A stretch of 64,000 nucleotides of DNA from Sphingomonas horti (GTDB taxonomy: Bacteria > Pseudomonadota > Alphaproteobacteria > Sphingomonadales > Sphingomonadaceae): assembly GCF_009753715.1 (NCBI RefSeq), contig NZ_WQMS01000016.1, forward strand, positions 124,001 through 188,000, in the 5' to 3' direction. Below the pieces are notes generated by a model. That model saw nothing but the letters and a program-made list of their open reading frames with translations. It did not search any database and had not been told where the DNA came from. Positions 30,058-40,944 of the stretch are shown one piece after another; within the stretch, counting starts at the first letter, position 1; each line of letters begins with the position of its first letter. Made by a program: the position numbers and the translations under genes.

Positions 30058-30896
30058 GCTTTCGGGGCAAGCGAGTGTGGATCACCGGCGCCTCGTCGGG
30101 AATAGGTGCAGCGCTGGCTGAAGCGTTTGCGGCCGAAGGCGCGCGGCTGGTGCTGTCAGGCCGGCGGCGAGACGCGCTGGCCCAGGTGGCGGCACGGGTG
30201 CAGCCGGACGCCGCGATCCTGCCGTTCGACGCTACCGACTGGGCGGCGCTGCCGCGCGTCGCGGCGGAGGCCGGCGTGATCGACGTGCTGGTCAACAATG
30301 CCGGGATCAGCCAGCGCAGTCTGGCCGTCGACACGCGGCCCGAAGTGTATCGCACGATCGTCGAGACCGACCTGCTGGCGCCGATCTGGCTGACCCAGCT
30401 GGTGCTGCCCGGCATGGCGGCCCGCCGCTCCGGCCACATCATCGGCATCAGCTCGGTCGCCGGGCGGATCGGGACGGTGCTGAGGACCGGATATTGCGCC
30501 GCGAAGCACGGGCTGATCGGCTATCTGGACGCGCTGCGTGCCGAGGTCGAGCAGGCCTATGGCATCAGCGTGACGACGGTGCTGCCGGGATCGGTGCGCA
30601 CCCGGGTCGCGGCCAACGCGCTGCTGGCCGACGGCTCGGCGCGCGGCGCATCGGACCCTAACATCGAGGCTGGCATGGACCCGGCGGAATGCGCGCGGCG
30701 AATCCTGGCCGGCATCGCCGCGGGAGAACGCGAAATCCTGGTTGCGCAAGGGGCGGAAGCGCATGCCGCGGCGCTGCGCTTCAGCGATCCCGAGCGGCTG
30801 TTCGACATGCTGGCCAGGGAAGGCGCGCGCCTGGCGGCGGAACGCGAGCAGGGAGGGCGGCCGGAGCCGGCCCCCGTCAGCCGGACGATCGCCTAA
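30054..30896 (+). CDS. SDR-family NAD(P)-dependent oxidoreductase
   Basis: A 280-residue classical short-chain dehydrogenase. WITGASSGIGAALAEAFAAEG is the cofactor motif near residue 10 (shown in part), VNNAGISQR the NAG motif, and ISSVAGRIGTVLRTGYCAAKHG holds the Ser and YxxxK catalytic residues. The C-terminal 40 residues are rich in Arg and Ala beyond the core fold, as in DHRS7-like SDRs. ATG 30054 follows GGAGGAG and overlaps the upstream stop. Its substrate cannot be deduced. Confidence 0.88.
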   Translation: MSFRGKRVWITGASSGIGAALAEAFAAEGARLVLSGRRRDALAQVAARVQPDAAILPFDATDWAALPRVAAEAGVIDVLVNNAGISQRSLAVDTRPEVYRTIVETDLLAPIWLTQLVLPGMAARRSGHIIGISSVAGRIGTVLRTGYCAAKHGLIGYLDALRAEVEQAYGISVTTVLPGSVRTRVAANALLADGSARGASDPNIEAGMDPAECARRILAGIAAGEREILVAQGAEAHAAALRFSDPERLFDMLAREGARLAAEREQGGRPEPAPVSRTIA

Positions 30897-31096
30897 GCGA
30901 CGGGGCGGGCGAGGACAGGCTCGCGGCCGGCCGGGATCAGCGCGATCTTGCGCGTGCCGCACCAGAGCTCGCAGGTCTCGTCAGGAAATTCGGTGCGCGC
31001 CCCGGCAATCGCGGCGGCATCGTCCGCCGCCTCGAATTCGTGGCGACGCTGGATGCGACCCTTGGGGTCCAGGCAGTAAAGCTTATACTCGGCCAC
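30893..31096 (-). CDS. Small hypothetical protein, 67 aa
   Basis: A 67-residue protein starting at GTG 31096 (VAEYKLYCLD) with GGGGGTC upstream. It contains KLYCLDPKGRIQRRHEFEAADDAAAIAGA and CELWCGTRKIALI. The pattern is a YKLYxLD strand, an Asp/Ala-rich helix and a W-CG-R strand. Such short proteins are frequent in sphingomonads and have no known function. It overlaps the SDR stop by 4 bp on the opposite strand. Confidence 0.72.
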   Translation of the reverse strand: MAEYKLYCLDPKGRIQRRHEFEAADDAAAIAGARTEFPDETCELWCGTRKIALIPAGREPVLARPVA

Positions 31097-31239
31097 GCAC
31101 AACGACCCCCCGACAGCGGTCTTACTAGCACAGGCCCGACCGCGAATCTGTCCGCCAGCCGACATAAGGATATGTGATCGAACGCACGGCAGAAGCCGCA
31201 CGCCGTGTTAATGGCGTCCTGACAAGGGAGGTTAATGCG

Positions 31240-31665
31240 ATGAGACCCATATGGATGCTGATCGCGGTGCTGGCCATGCCCGCGGCGGCCGCGGCGCCGA
31301 TGCCGCGCTGGGCGGCGGTCGGAACGGGGGCCGGCGGCGGCGCGATCGAAATCGACCGCGCCTCGCTCACCTGGCGGGCGCAGCAGCGCGTCTGGTGGCG
31401 CATCCGCTATGTGCCGGCCAAGCGCGACGGCACGGTCGAAGAGCGGCATCTGGAGCTGATCGACTGCCGCAGCGGCGAATCAGCTGTGATCGAAACGGTG
31501 TCGCTGAACGGCGCCGGGCAAGTCATCGCCAACCAGCGCGACGGCGAGGAGCTGGCGATGCAGCGCATCAACCCGCCGACACCCGGCACCACCGGTGAAA
31601 CGGTGGTGGAGGGCGCCTGCAGGCTGCGGCCGCCACCTCCTCCTCCGCCCCGCAAAAGGCGCTGA
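31240..31665 (+). CDS. Secreted hypothetical protein, resembling surface-adhesin E family
   Basis: A 141-residue exported protein. The signal peptide MRPIWMLIAVLAMPAAAAA is followed by a domain with GGGAIEIDRASL, RVWWRIRYVPAKRDGTVEERHLELIDC and SGESAVIETV. The order (a personal-pronoun-like EIDRASL, a VWW strand, then an LELIDC strand) is like the small surface-adhesin protein E family. The C-terminus is a proline run and a basic tail (PPPPPPPRKRR). ATG 31240 with GGAGG 9 nt upstream is chosen. Its stop abuts the convergent DUF4199 stop. Confidence 0.72.
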   Translation: MRPIWMLIAVLAMPAAAAAPMPRWAAVGTGAGGGAIEIDRASLTWRAQQRVWWRIRYVPAKRDGTVEERHLELIDCRSGESAVIETVSLNGAGQVIANQRDGEELAMQRINPPTPGTTGETVVEGACRLRPPPPPPPRKRR

Positions 31666-32214
31666 TCAAGCCGGCGCCGGTTCGCGCCGGGCCGGCAGGA
31701 AGCGCGGGTTGCGGAGCAGGGCCGCCGAAACCAGCGATACCAGCACGCCGACCGGGAAGATTTCCGCGAACGTCATCGGCAGGCGGAACAGCGGGTCCGC
31801 ATATTGGGCGGCGAACGCCTTCATCTCGGCGGCATAGCGGGCGAGCTCGGCCGCGCTGGCGCCCGACGCCTTCTTGTCCGCGATCAGCGCCGCCGTGTAG
31901 CTGTCGATGAAGCCGGACACCGTCGTCGCCTGGGCGAGCTCCCACGCCAGTACGTAGAAAATGCCGGCAACCGCGCTGATGCCGAGTCCCATGCCGAAGG
32001 CGGGCCAGAAGCCGATCACGCCGCCGCCGGCATCGTCGCGCTGCCGCTTGATGCCGACAAAGACCAGGCTCAGCGCAATCAGCATCGTCGTGTAGCCGAT
32101 CAGCATGCCTACGGCGCCGTGCGGCATGCCCCAAGGCGCCGCGGTGGTGGCGTAGAGCATGGCGCCGACCGCCAAGCCGGCCATGGTGCCGTAGATCAGG
32201 ATTCGCTTCAGCAT
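31666..32214 (-). CDS. DUF4199 membrane protein
   Basis: A 182-residue inner-membrane protein with four predicted segments (about residues 3-22, 34-54, 68-90 and 146-166). The third begins at GFWPAFGMGLGISAVAGIFYVLAWE, and between the third and fourth is a long charged loop (IADKKASGASAAELARYAAEMKAF). This is the DUF4199 layout. ATG 32214 has GGGAGG 6 nt upstream. The membrane-anchored LuxR gene lies 95 bp upstream on the same strand, so the two probably act together. Function is unknown. Confidence 0.87.
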   Translation of the reverse strand: MLKRILIYGTMAGLAVGAMLYATTAAPWGMPHGAVGMLIGYTTMLIALSLVFVGIKRQRDDAGGGVIGFWPAFGMGLGISAVAGIFYVLAWELAQATTVSGFIDSYTAALIADKKASGASAAELARYAAEMKAFAAQYADPLFRLPMTFAEIFPVGVLVSLVSAALLRNPRFLPARREPAPA

Positions 32215-32309
32215 CGCACCCTCCCCTTGGTGAGTGGCCGAGGATGCGCCGATCGCCGGCGGACGCAATCGCCCGAATGGGTGATTTGGTCGCGATCGCC
32301 CGAAAAAAA

Positions 32310-32732
32310 TCAGCGCAGCAGGCCCAATTCGCGGGCGCGGGCGATCGCTTCGGTGCGGCGGCGAGCGTCGAGCTTCTCGAGCAGCCGCGCGACGTGCGTC
32401 TTCACCGTGTTCGGCGAGACGTGGAGCATCGCCGCGATTTCCTTGTTCGAGCGGCCGTCGGCCAGTTGGCGCAGCACAGCCATCTCGCGCGGGCTGATGC
32501 CGAGCGCGGCGACGGCGAGCGGGTTGCCGTCGAACGGAGCGGCACGCGGCGCGAACAGCCGGACGCCAATCGCGACGCCGAGCGCCAGAAAGGCGGCGGC
32601 GATCAGGAAACCGTAGAGCTCCCCGGTGCGGGTGCGGGCGAGCCGCTGATAGTCGAGCCACTGCAACGCGAAGGCGCCGGCGGCGAGCAGCGCGCCATAG
32701 GCAAGGATCCGCTTCAGTGCAGGCAAGGCCAT
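32310..32732 (-). CDS. Membrane-anchored LuxR-type transcription factor
   Basis: A 140-residue protein with two transmembrane segments (about 7-24 and 40-62) joined by a short loop, then a C-terminal LuxR/GerE helix-turn-helix. The HTH has LGISPREMAVLRQLADGRSNKEIAAML and SPNTVKTHVARLLEKLDARRRTEAI. There is no receiver, PAS or autoinducer-binding domain, so signal input would be through the membrane part or through the adjacent DUF4199 protein. Start ATG 32732. It is most likely in one transcription unit with the DUF4199 gene. Confidence 0.87.
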   Translation of the reverse strand: MALPALKRILAYGALLAAGAFALQWLDYQRLARTRTGELYGFLIAAAFLALGVAIGVRLFAPRAAPFDGNPLAVAALGISPREMAVLRQLADGRSNKEIAAMLHVSPNTVKTHVARLLEKLDARRRTEAIARARELGLLR

Positions 32733-32869
32733 GACGCAGGCTAGCGCCGGTGCGGCGCGTGCTCAATTGGGGTTGGGAAGCGGCCCAGAGGGTGATGCGG
32801 CATGACCTGCATCGGTTCGCCCCACGATCCGCTCGAATTGACCTAACCACCACCCGCGATGCCACGCAC

Positions 32870-32952
32870 GTTCATGTGCCCGCAAGGTGGAGGTGCGCGA
32901 TCAAGCCTGCAGCCGGGCGGAAGCTTAAACCACGCACGCCCGGCACATGAAC
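32870..32952. promoter_or_regulatory. Spaced inverted repeat in the ompA-family leader
   Basis: GTTCATGTGCC (32870-32880) and its exact complement GGCACATGAAC (32942-32952) are 61 nt apart. The direct repeat CCACGCACG (32862 and 32930) precedes or overlaps the same region. The second arm ends 3 nt before the GGAGGAG Shine-Dalgarno of the OmpA-family gene, so folding could affect its translation. The rest of the 237-bp gap shows no gene. Confidence 0.5.
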
Positions 32953-32969
32953 TTCGGAGGAGTCGCGCA

Positions 32970-33872
32970 ATGACTGTCATGTCCAAGAGTCCAAGAGTTC
33001 TCCTGCCGCTTGCCTTGCTGGCCGGGTCGGCTTCGGCGAGCCTGGCCCAGCAGCCGCAAGAGCTGCCAGAGGCCGACAGCGCTGTAACTGTAAACGGCTC
33101 GCCCGCGCTTGATGCGGCTGCGATGGCCCCGGGGCCGGAGATCGAAGGCATCATTTCCGCGCGCAGCCGGGACACGATGAAGATCACGACCGCCGACGGC
33201 AGCGACACGGTCATTGCCTTCAACGACGCCACCCGGATCAAGAGCAGCGGTGGGTTCCTGGGCCTCAACCGCAGCAAGCTGACCGCGGACGCGCTGCTCA
33301 ACGGCCTACCCGTCACCGTCAAGACGATGCAATCGGGTGGTGTCCTGGTGGCGAGCCAGATCGATCTGAAAAGCAAGGACCTCAAGGCCGCCTCGATGAT
33401 CCGGAACGGCACCGACCAGCGCTTCGGCGAACAGGGTGCGGCAATCGCGCAGAACGCCGCGGCAACGGAGGCACTGCGCGGCCGCATGGGGGATATCGAC
33501 CAGTATAACGTCAAAAGCACGACGAACGTGAACTTCGATACCGGCAAGGCAGCGCTGTCCGCTCAGGCAAAGAACGATCTCTGCGCCACGGCAGCAGCGG
33601 CCGACGCGATGGATAACGCCCTGCTGCTCGTCGTGGGCTACACCGATTCGACGGGAAGCCAGGAATTCAACCAGCAGCTGAGCGAAAAGCGCGCGGGCAG
33701 CGTCGTCAACTACCTTCAACAGGCCTGCGGCTGGAAACCTTATCGCATGCTGACCCCCACCGGAATGGCCGAGTCGGACCCGGCGGCGAGCAATGACACC
33801 GTCGAGGGCAAGGCACAGAATCGCCGCGTCGCGGTGAATATCCTGGTCAGCAAGGCCGTGGACGGCATGTGA
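32970..33872 (+). CDS. OmpA-family outer-membrane protein
   Basis: A 300-residue exported protein. After the signal peptide (ending ASASLAQQ) comes a DUF5666-like central region (IEGIISARSRDTMKITTADG, VIAFNDATRIKS, LLNGLPVTVKTMQSGG). A C-terminal OmpA peptidoglycan-binding domain follows, with NVNFDTGKAALSAQAKNDL, VVGYTDSTGSQEFNQQLSEKRA and the diaminopimelate-contacting NRRVAVNI. ATG 32970 has GGAGGAG upstream. It is monocistronic, with a hairpin terminator after it. Confidence 0.88.
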   Translation: MTVMSKSPRVLLPLALLAGSASASLAQQPQELPEADSAVTVNGSPALDAAAMAPGPEIEGIISARSRDTMKITTADGSDTVIAFNDATRIKSSGGFLGLNRSKLTADALLNGLPVTVKTMQSGGVLVASQIDLKSKDLKAASMIRNGTDQRFGEQGAAIAQNAAATEALRGRMGDIDQYNVKSTTNVNFDTGKAALSAQAKNDLCATAAAADAMDNALLLVVGYTDSTGSQEFNQQLSEKRAGSVVNYLQQACGWKPYRMLTPTGMAESDPAASNDTVEGKAQNRRVAVNILVSKAVDGM

Positions 33873-33878
33873 GGCGCC

Positions 33879-33898
33879 GGGGTGGGCTTTGCCCACCC
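33879..33898 (+). terminator. Hairpin after the OmpA-family gene
   Basis: GGGTGGGC and GCCCACCC pair around TTT, 7 nt after the stop codon, followed by TCGGTTCC. It is stable but lacks a long T-run. Confidence 0.6.
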
Positions 33899-33975
33899 TC
33901 GGTTCCCGCCGGGGAAGCGTCGATGGCCGCCCTCCACCCGTTGCGGGCGCGGTGGTTGTCGTTACTATCCCGGCG

Positions 33976-35157
33976 ATGAAGACCTGGCTGCTGCCGCTGC
34001 TGGTTCTGCTTCAGCCGCCCGCTGCGATGGAGGGCGGCTTGCCGGCCGGCAAGGTCTCCGCGATAGATTCGGCCGTTCATCGGGTGATGGCGCGCACCGG
34101 CGCCAAGGGACTGGCCTTGGCCGTGATCAAGGGCGGGCGCGTTCGCTACGTGCAGGCCTATGGCGTGCGCGATGCGGCGGGCGATCCGCTGACTCCCGAC
34201 ACGGTCATGTACGGCGCCTCGCTGACCAAGACCGTGTTTGCCTATTCGGTGCTGCAGCTTGTCGACCGCGGGACGATCGCGCTCGACAGGCCTCTCGCCG
34301 ATTATCTCGACAAGCCGCTGCCGGACTATGACACCGAGGCGATCTATCCCGGCAAATACGGCCCCTATCGCGATCTGGCCGGTGATCCGCGCTGGCGGCG
34401 GATCACCGCGCGGACGGTGCTGACCCATTCCACCGGCTTTCCCAATTTCTGGTGGGACGAGCCGGACCAGAAGCTGCGCATCCATTTCGATCCGGGCACG
34501 CGCTACAGCTATTCCGGCGAGGGCATGATCCTGCTGCAGTTCGTGATCGAGAACGGGCGCAAGGACATGGGGCTCTGCCTCGACCTGGGCGCGCTTACCC
34601 AGTCGAGCTTCACGCGACTGGGCATGGCCCGCACCAGCCTGATGTGGCGCCCCGAATTCCGGCCGAACCTGGCCGACGGGTTCAACGATCACGGCGCAGC
34701 GGTTCCGCACGACGAGCGGTCGAAGGTCCGCGTCGCCGGATCGATGGACACGACGATCGCCGATCTCTCGAAGTTTGTCGCAGCCCTTGTCCGAAACGAG
34801 GGGCTCAGCGCGAAAGCCTATGCGGAGATACTGAAGGCGCAACTGCCGATCGGAACGGCGCACCAATTTCCGAACTTCGCGCCCGAGCTGCCGGTCTCGC
34901 GCCGCCACAAGAACCTGGCCGCCGGCCTCGGCGTGATTGTCTTTAGGGGGCCACAGGGTCCCGGCTTCTTCAAGGGCGGGCACGACGAGCAGACCGCCAA
35001 CATGATGGTCTGCATCGAACGGAGCCGGAGTTGCGTGCTGCTGATGTCGAACGATGTCCGCGCCGAAGCGGGCGTCGGGGAGCTGGTCAAAGCGGTGCTG
35101 GGCGACACCGGCGTGCCGTTCGACTGGGAATATGGCGACCACGCCGGGAAGTCGTGA
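33976..35157 (+). CDS. Serine hydrolase, beta-lactamase/class C family
   Basis: A 393-residue protein beginning MKTWLLPLLVLLQPP, a probable signal peptide. ASLTKTV is the SxxK nucleophile motif (about residue 82), and GTRYSYSGEG the second (Tyr-x-Ser/Asn) motif. A plausible third motif is KGGHDE near the C-terminus (residue about 332). The ITARTVLTHSTGF segment is characteristic of esterase- and peptidase-like members. Related proteins are D-aminopeptidases, esterases or beta-lactamases; the activity of this one is not determinable. It is convergent with the NRAMP-like gene. Confidence 0.85.
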   Translation: MKTWLLPLLVLLQPPAAMEGGLPAGKVSAIDSAVHRVMARTGAKGLALAVIKGGRVRYVQAYGVRDAAGDPLTPDTVMYGASLTKTVFAYSVLQLVDRGTIALDRPLADYLDKPLPDYDTEAIYPGKYGPYRDLAGDPRWRRITARTVLTHSTGFPNFWWDEPDQKLRIHFDPGTRYSYSGEGMILLQFVIENGRKDMGLCLDLGALTQSSFTRLGMARTSLMWRPEFRPNLADGFNDHGAAVPHDERSKVRVAGSMDTTIADLSKFVAALVRNEGLSAKAYAEILKAQLPIGTAHQFPNFAPELPVSRRHKNLAAGLGVIVFRGPQGPGFFKGGHDEQTANMMVCIERSRSCVLLMSNDVRAEAGVGELVKAVLGDTGVPFDWEYGDHAGKS

Positions 35158-35175
35158 CCGCCAAACCACGCCCCA

Positions 35176-36492
35176 TCAGAACCAGCTGATCACCAGCGTG
35201 GCGGTGCACAGGAACGTGATCGCCGTCGTCGCCCAGCCGAGGAAATTGGTCCAGCGGCTGTTGGTGCGCGCGCCGACGACGCGGCGGCTGTTGGTGAGCA
35301 GCATCATCAGGAACAGGAGCGGCGGCACCGAAAAGCCCTGGACGATGCCGGACCAGACCAGCGCCCGCATCGGATTGAAGCCGAGGAAATTGAGCCCCAT
35401 CGCCAACACGGTCACCAGCGCGATCACGCCGTAGAACAGGCGGTTGTCACTGGGATCGTCGTGCAGGCTGCCCTGGCGGCCGAGGCCCTGGACGATATCG
35501 TAGGCGGCGCCGGTGGTCATCACCGGCACGGCGAGGAAGCCGACGCCGATCACGCCGGCCGCGAACAGGTATTTGGCGGCGTCGCCGGCGAGCGGCTCCA
35601 GCGCGGCGGCGGCCTGGGCGGCGGTCTCGATCTGGTGCTGGCCGGCCGGGTGCAACGTCAGGCCGGTGGCGAGGATGATGAAATAGAGGATCAGGTTGGA
35701 AAAGATCATGCCGGTCAGCACGTCGCGGCTGGTCCGCTTCATCTCGCGCCGGCTGGCACCTTTACGCTGCCACAGCTGGCGGCGGCCGATCGCGATCTGC
35801 TCCTCAACTTCCTGGTTTGACTGCCAGGTATAGATGTAGGCGGAAAGCGACGTGCCGATGCAGGCGACCACCAGCGCCAGGAACTCGGTATCGAAGTGGA
35901 TGCGGGGCAGGAAGGTCGCGCGGAGCACCTCGATGGGGTCGGGCCGCGCCATCACCGCGGCGGCGACATAGGCGAACAGCACCAGCGCGAGCCAGCGGAA
36001 CATCGCGCGGATCAGCGTGTAGGAACCGAAATACTGGACGCCGTAGATCAGCGCGGCGGCGGCGACCACGATCGCGGGGATCGGCACCGGCACCAGCAGG
36101 TTCAGCGCAGAGGCGATGCCGCCCAGGTCCGCCGCGGCCTCGATGATGTTGCCGGCAAAGGCCAGCACAACCATCGGCACCAGCACCCAGCGCGGGAATT
36201 GGTCGCGGATGCAGGCGAACAGTCCCTTGCCGTACACCTGCCCGACCTTCGCCGACAGGTAGGTGACGACGTACATCATCGGCAGCAGGACGGGGGCGAT
36301 CCACAGGAAGCCGAGCCCGTAGCGCGCGCCCGCGCTCGCGTAGGTCCCGATCGCGGAAGGATCGTCGTCGGCAGCGCCGGTGACGATGCCGGCGCCGACC
36401 AGCTTCAGCAGCCCTGGAGGCGGCGGAGGCGCCTCAGCCTGGGTATCCGATTCCAGCGGTTCTCGGATCGGGCGGTTCACGAGGCCTCGCAC
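35176..36492 (-). CDS. NRAMP-family divalent metal transporter, non-canonical
   Basis: A 438-residue polytopic protein of the NRAMP fold, with about eleven hydrophobic segments. TM1 has DDDPSAIGTY (42-51), keeping the metal-site Asp of DPGN but replacing the Asn. The TM6 equivalent is IGTSLSAYIYTWQS (212-225), in which Ser-Ala-Tyr occupies the place of the conserved Met-Pro-His. Loss of the soft Met ligand suggests a substrate other than Mn2+/Fe2+, possibly Mg2+ as in NRAMP-related magnesium transporters (inference). It starts at GTG 36492; GTG 36480 is an alternative. It lies downstream of two small envelope genes on the same strand. Confidence 0.85.
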   Translation of the reverse strand: MRGLVNRPIREPLESDTQAEAPPPPPGLLKLVGAGIVTGAADDDPSAIGTYASAGARYGLGFLWIAPVLLPMMYVVTYLSAKVGQVYGKGLFACIRDQFPRWVLVPMVVLAFAGNIIEAAADLGGIASALNLLVPVPIPAIVVAAAALIYGVQYFGSYTLIRAMFRWLALVLFAYVAAAVMARPDPIEVLRATFLPRIHFDTEFLALVVACIGTSLSAYIYTWQSNQEVEEQIAIGRRQLWQRKGASRREMKRTSRDVLTGMIFSNLILYFIILATGLTLHPAGQHQIETAAQAAAALEPLAGDAAKYLFAAGVIGVGFLAVPVMTTGAAYDIVQGLGRQGSLHDDPSDNRLFYGVIALVTVLAMGLNFLGFNPMRALVWSGIVQGFSVPPLLFLMMLLTNSRRVVGARTNSRWTNFLGWATTAITFLCTATLVISWF

Positions 36493-36506
36493 GCTACGAC
36501 GAGACG

Positions 36507-36535
36507 CTGAACCCCCGACCGCTATTCGGGTTCAG
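36507..36535 (-). terminator. Hairpin between the small membrane gene and the NRAMP gene
   Basis: CTGAACCC (36507-36514) and GGGTTCAG (36528-36535) form an 8-bp stem in the 46-bp gap. There is no T-run, so it could be an attenuator or mRNA-processing hairpin within an operon as easily as a terminator. Confidence 0.45.
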
Positions 36536-36538
36536 GAA

Positions 36539-36856
36539 TCAGTCGAGCTTCTTTTGCCGGGTGGCGTCGGTGACGTCGCGGTCATGGCCGCTCTGGTCGC
36601 TGAAAAAGGCCGCGGCGAACAGGCCGCAGCCAACCACGACCGACAGGAACACGCCCGCGATCGTCGCGACGACCATGTGGGCGCGCAGCGGTCCGAACAG
36701 CGACAGGTACCAGAGCGCGGCGGCGGCTAGGATGATTCCGCCCAGCGTGATCCACATCATCTTCCGCTTGAATTCGGCCACCGCCTGTTCGCGCGTCGGC
36801 ACCGGGGCGGACCCGCCCCCTGAGCGCTCGTCCGCGCCCGGTTCCCTCATCGACAT
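36539..36856 (-). CDS. Small membrane protein, 105 aa
   Basis: The N-terminal 25 residues are polar (MSMREPGADERSGGGSAP). Two transmembrane helices follow, at about residues 34-52 (MMWITLGGIILAAAALWYL) and 60-85 (HMVVATIAGVFLSVVVG). The cytoplasmic-looking tail DQSGHDRDVTDATRQKKLD is charged. GGAGG precedes the ATG by 7 nt. It lies between exbD and the NRAMP gene, all on the minus strand with about 50-bp gaps. No function is recognised. Confidence 0.8.
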   Translation of the reverse strand: MSMREPGADERSGGGSAPVPTREQAVAEFKRKMMWITLGGIILAAAALWYLSLFGPLRAHMVVATIAGVFLSVVVGCGLFAAAFFSDQSGHDRDVTDATRQKKLD

Positions 36857-36905
36857 TGCTTACCTCCACCCGCGCTCGAACCGGTCGGCCCCGCGCGGCT
36901 GCACC

Positions 36906-37319
36906 TTATATAGGGAAGCGGTCGTTGCCGACGAAGCCCAAGCGGGTGATTCCGGCGCGTTTTATTTCGGCCAGCACCGCGTCGAAGCGGGCGTAGCGCG
37001 CCTCGGCGGCGGATTCGAGCTGAAGAACGGCGTCCGGCCGCGCGGCTATCGCGCGCAGCCGCGCTGCCAGCGCAGCGCCGCTGATCGGCGTGCCATCCCA
37101 GCGGAGCGTGCCATCGGCGGCGATCGCGAGGCGGTGCGCTTCCAACTGTACCGGCGGCCCGGGACGCTGCCGGGGCAGGTCGACGGCGACCTTGTCGGTC
37201 TGCGCCGGGATGGTCAGGATGAACATGATCAGCAGCACCAGCAGCACGTCGATCAGCGGAGTCGTGTTCATCTGCGCGAACGGCCGGAATTCGGGGGCAG
37301 CAACAAAAGTACGGCGCAT
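36906..37319 (-). CDS. ExbD/TolR-family biopolymer transport protein
   Basis: A 137-residue protein with one N-terminal transmembrane helix (about residues 20-40, MNTTPLIDVLLVLLIMFI) carrying the conserved proton-pathway Asp24, and a periplasmic domain ending in RFDAVLAEIKRAGITRLGFVGN. In TonB systems ExbD works with ExbB to energise outer-membrane transport; neither ExbB nor TonB is encoded nearby. ATG 37319 with GGAGG at 5 nt is preferred over a TTG further upstream. A palindrome lies just upstream. Confidence 0.87.
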   Translation of the reverse strand: MRRTFVAAPEFRPFAQMNTTPLIDVLLVLLIMFILTIPAQTDKVAVDLPRQRPGPPVQLEAHRLAIAADGTLRWDGTPISGAALAARLRAIAARPDAVLQLESAAEARYARFDAVLAEIKRAGITRLGFVGNDRFPI

Positions 37320-37340
37320 CCCATCCTCCCTCAATAATTA

Positions 37341-37357
37341 ATGTGATAACATCACAT
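37341..37357. promoter_or_regulatory. Palindrome upstream of exbD-like gene
   Basis: ATGTGAT-AAC-ATCACAT has perfect 7-bp arms with a 3-nt spacer, 22 bp before the exbD-like start in an A/T-rich patch. It is a candidate repressor site for an unknown regulator; it does not match a Fur box. Confidence 0.45.
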
Positions 37358-37410
37358 CACTAACCAATGCGCAAGCGCGATCCTTCGCCTTTCCTTAAGC
37401 AGTTCCGTTT

Positions 37411-37596
37411 ATGCCGGATCGCATGAAGCTGATCACGTCCATGTCGATCGCGCTGGCGTTGACCCTGGTCTGCGACCGGGCGTTCAATCACGGGATGCTG
37501 ACGGTGAAGCTGTTCGACACCACCGCCAGTGCCCGCGACTGGGCCACTCAGAGCGGCGAAGAGATCGCGCAGACCTTCACCGGCTTCAGCTCCTGA
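37411..37596 (+). CDS. Possible small membrane/secreted protein, 61 aa
   Basis: MPDRMKLITSMSIALALTLV gives one N-terminal hydrophobic segment, then a soluble tail with HGMLTVKLFDTTASARDWATQ. ATG 37411 or 37423 may be the start; neither has a strong Shine-Dalgarno. Codon use and the signal-like start favour a real gene, but there is no family support. Confidence 0.5.
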   Translation: MPDRMKLITSMSIALALTLVCDRAFNHGMLTVKLFDTTASARDWATQSGEEIAQTFTGFSS

Positions 37597-37621
37597 GGCC
37601 GGTTCCGGCCGCAGCCGGCGT

Positions 37622-40656
<3,035 letters not shown>

Positions 40657-40944
40657 GCGGTTCTGCCCGGATCGAGTGGTTCGCAAAGGCAGAGTTTGCG
40701 ATGTATTTTGCGGCCCGCAATCCGCAGCACCTCATGTCCTTGGTCGCCCGCTCGCCGCGTGATGCACTGAGTGACCCTTCACGTGGGTTACGCCACGACG
40801 TCATCTCGCGTCGGTATTCCCTATGGTGAGCGCGGGCCCGATCACGGCAGAGACTTCGATGCTCGTTTGCGAGCCTGCGCGCTCCAAACCCCGTATGTTC
40901 GTTCTATGTTCTGTATTTCGGAGTTAAGTCGCGGGGAGTAGTCT
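40657..40944. other. Intergenic region, 288 bp, no gene seen
   Basis: The sequence after gyrB has mixed base composition, with stretches near 53-58% G+C at both ends. No hairpin terminator, repeat, or credible ORF was found. It should carry the promoter of the 2H phosphoesterase gene. Confidence 0.45.

Noticed and set aside
33976-35157. An antibiotic-resistance class C beta-lactamase
   Set aside because: Only the SxxK is canonical; the second motif is Tyr-Ser-Tyr rather than Tyr-x-Asn and there is no AmpR neighbour, so a generic serine hydrolase call is safer.
37341-37357. A Fur box upstream of the exbD-like gene
   Set aside because: The palindrome GTGAT-n3-ATCAC does not match the GATAAT-based Fur consensus.
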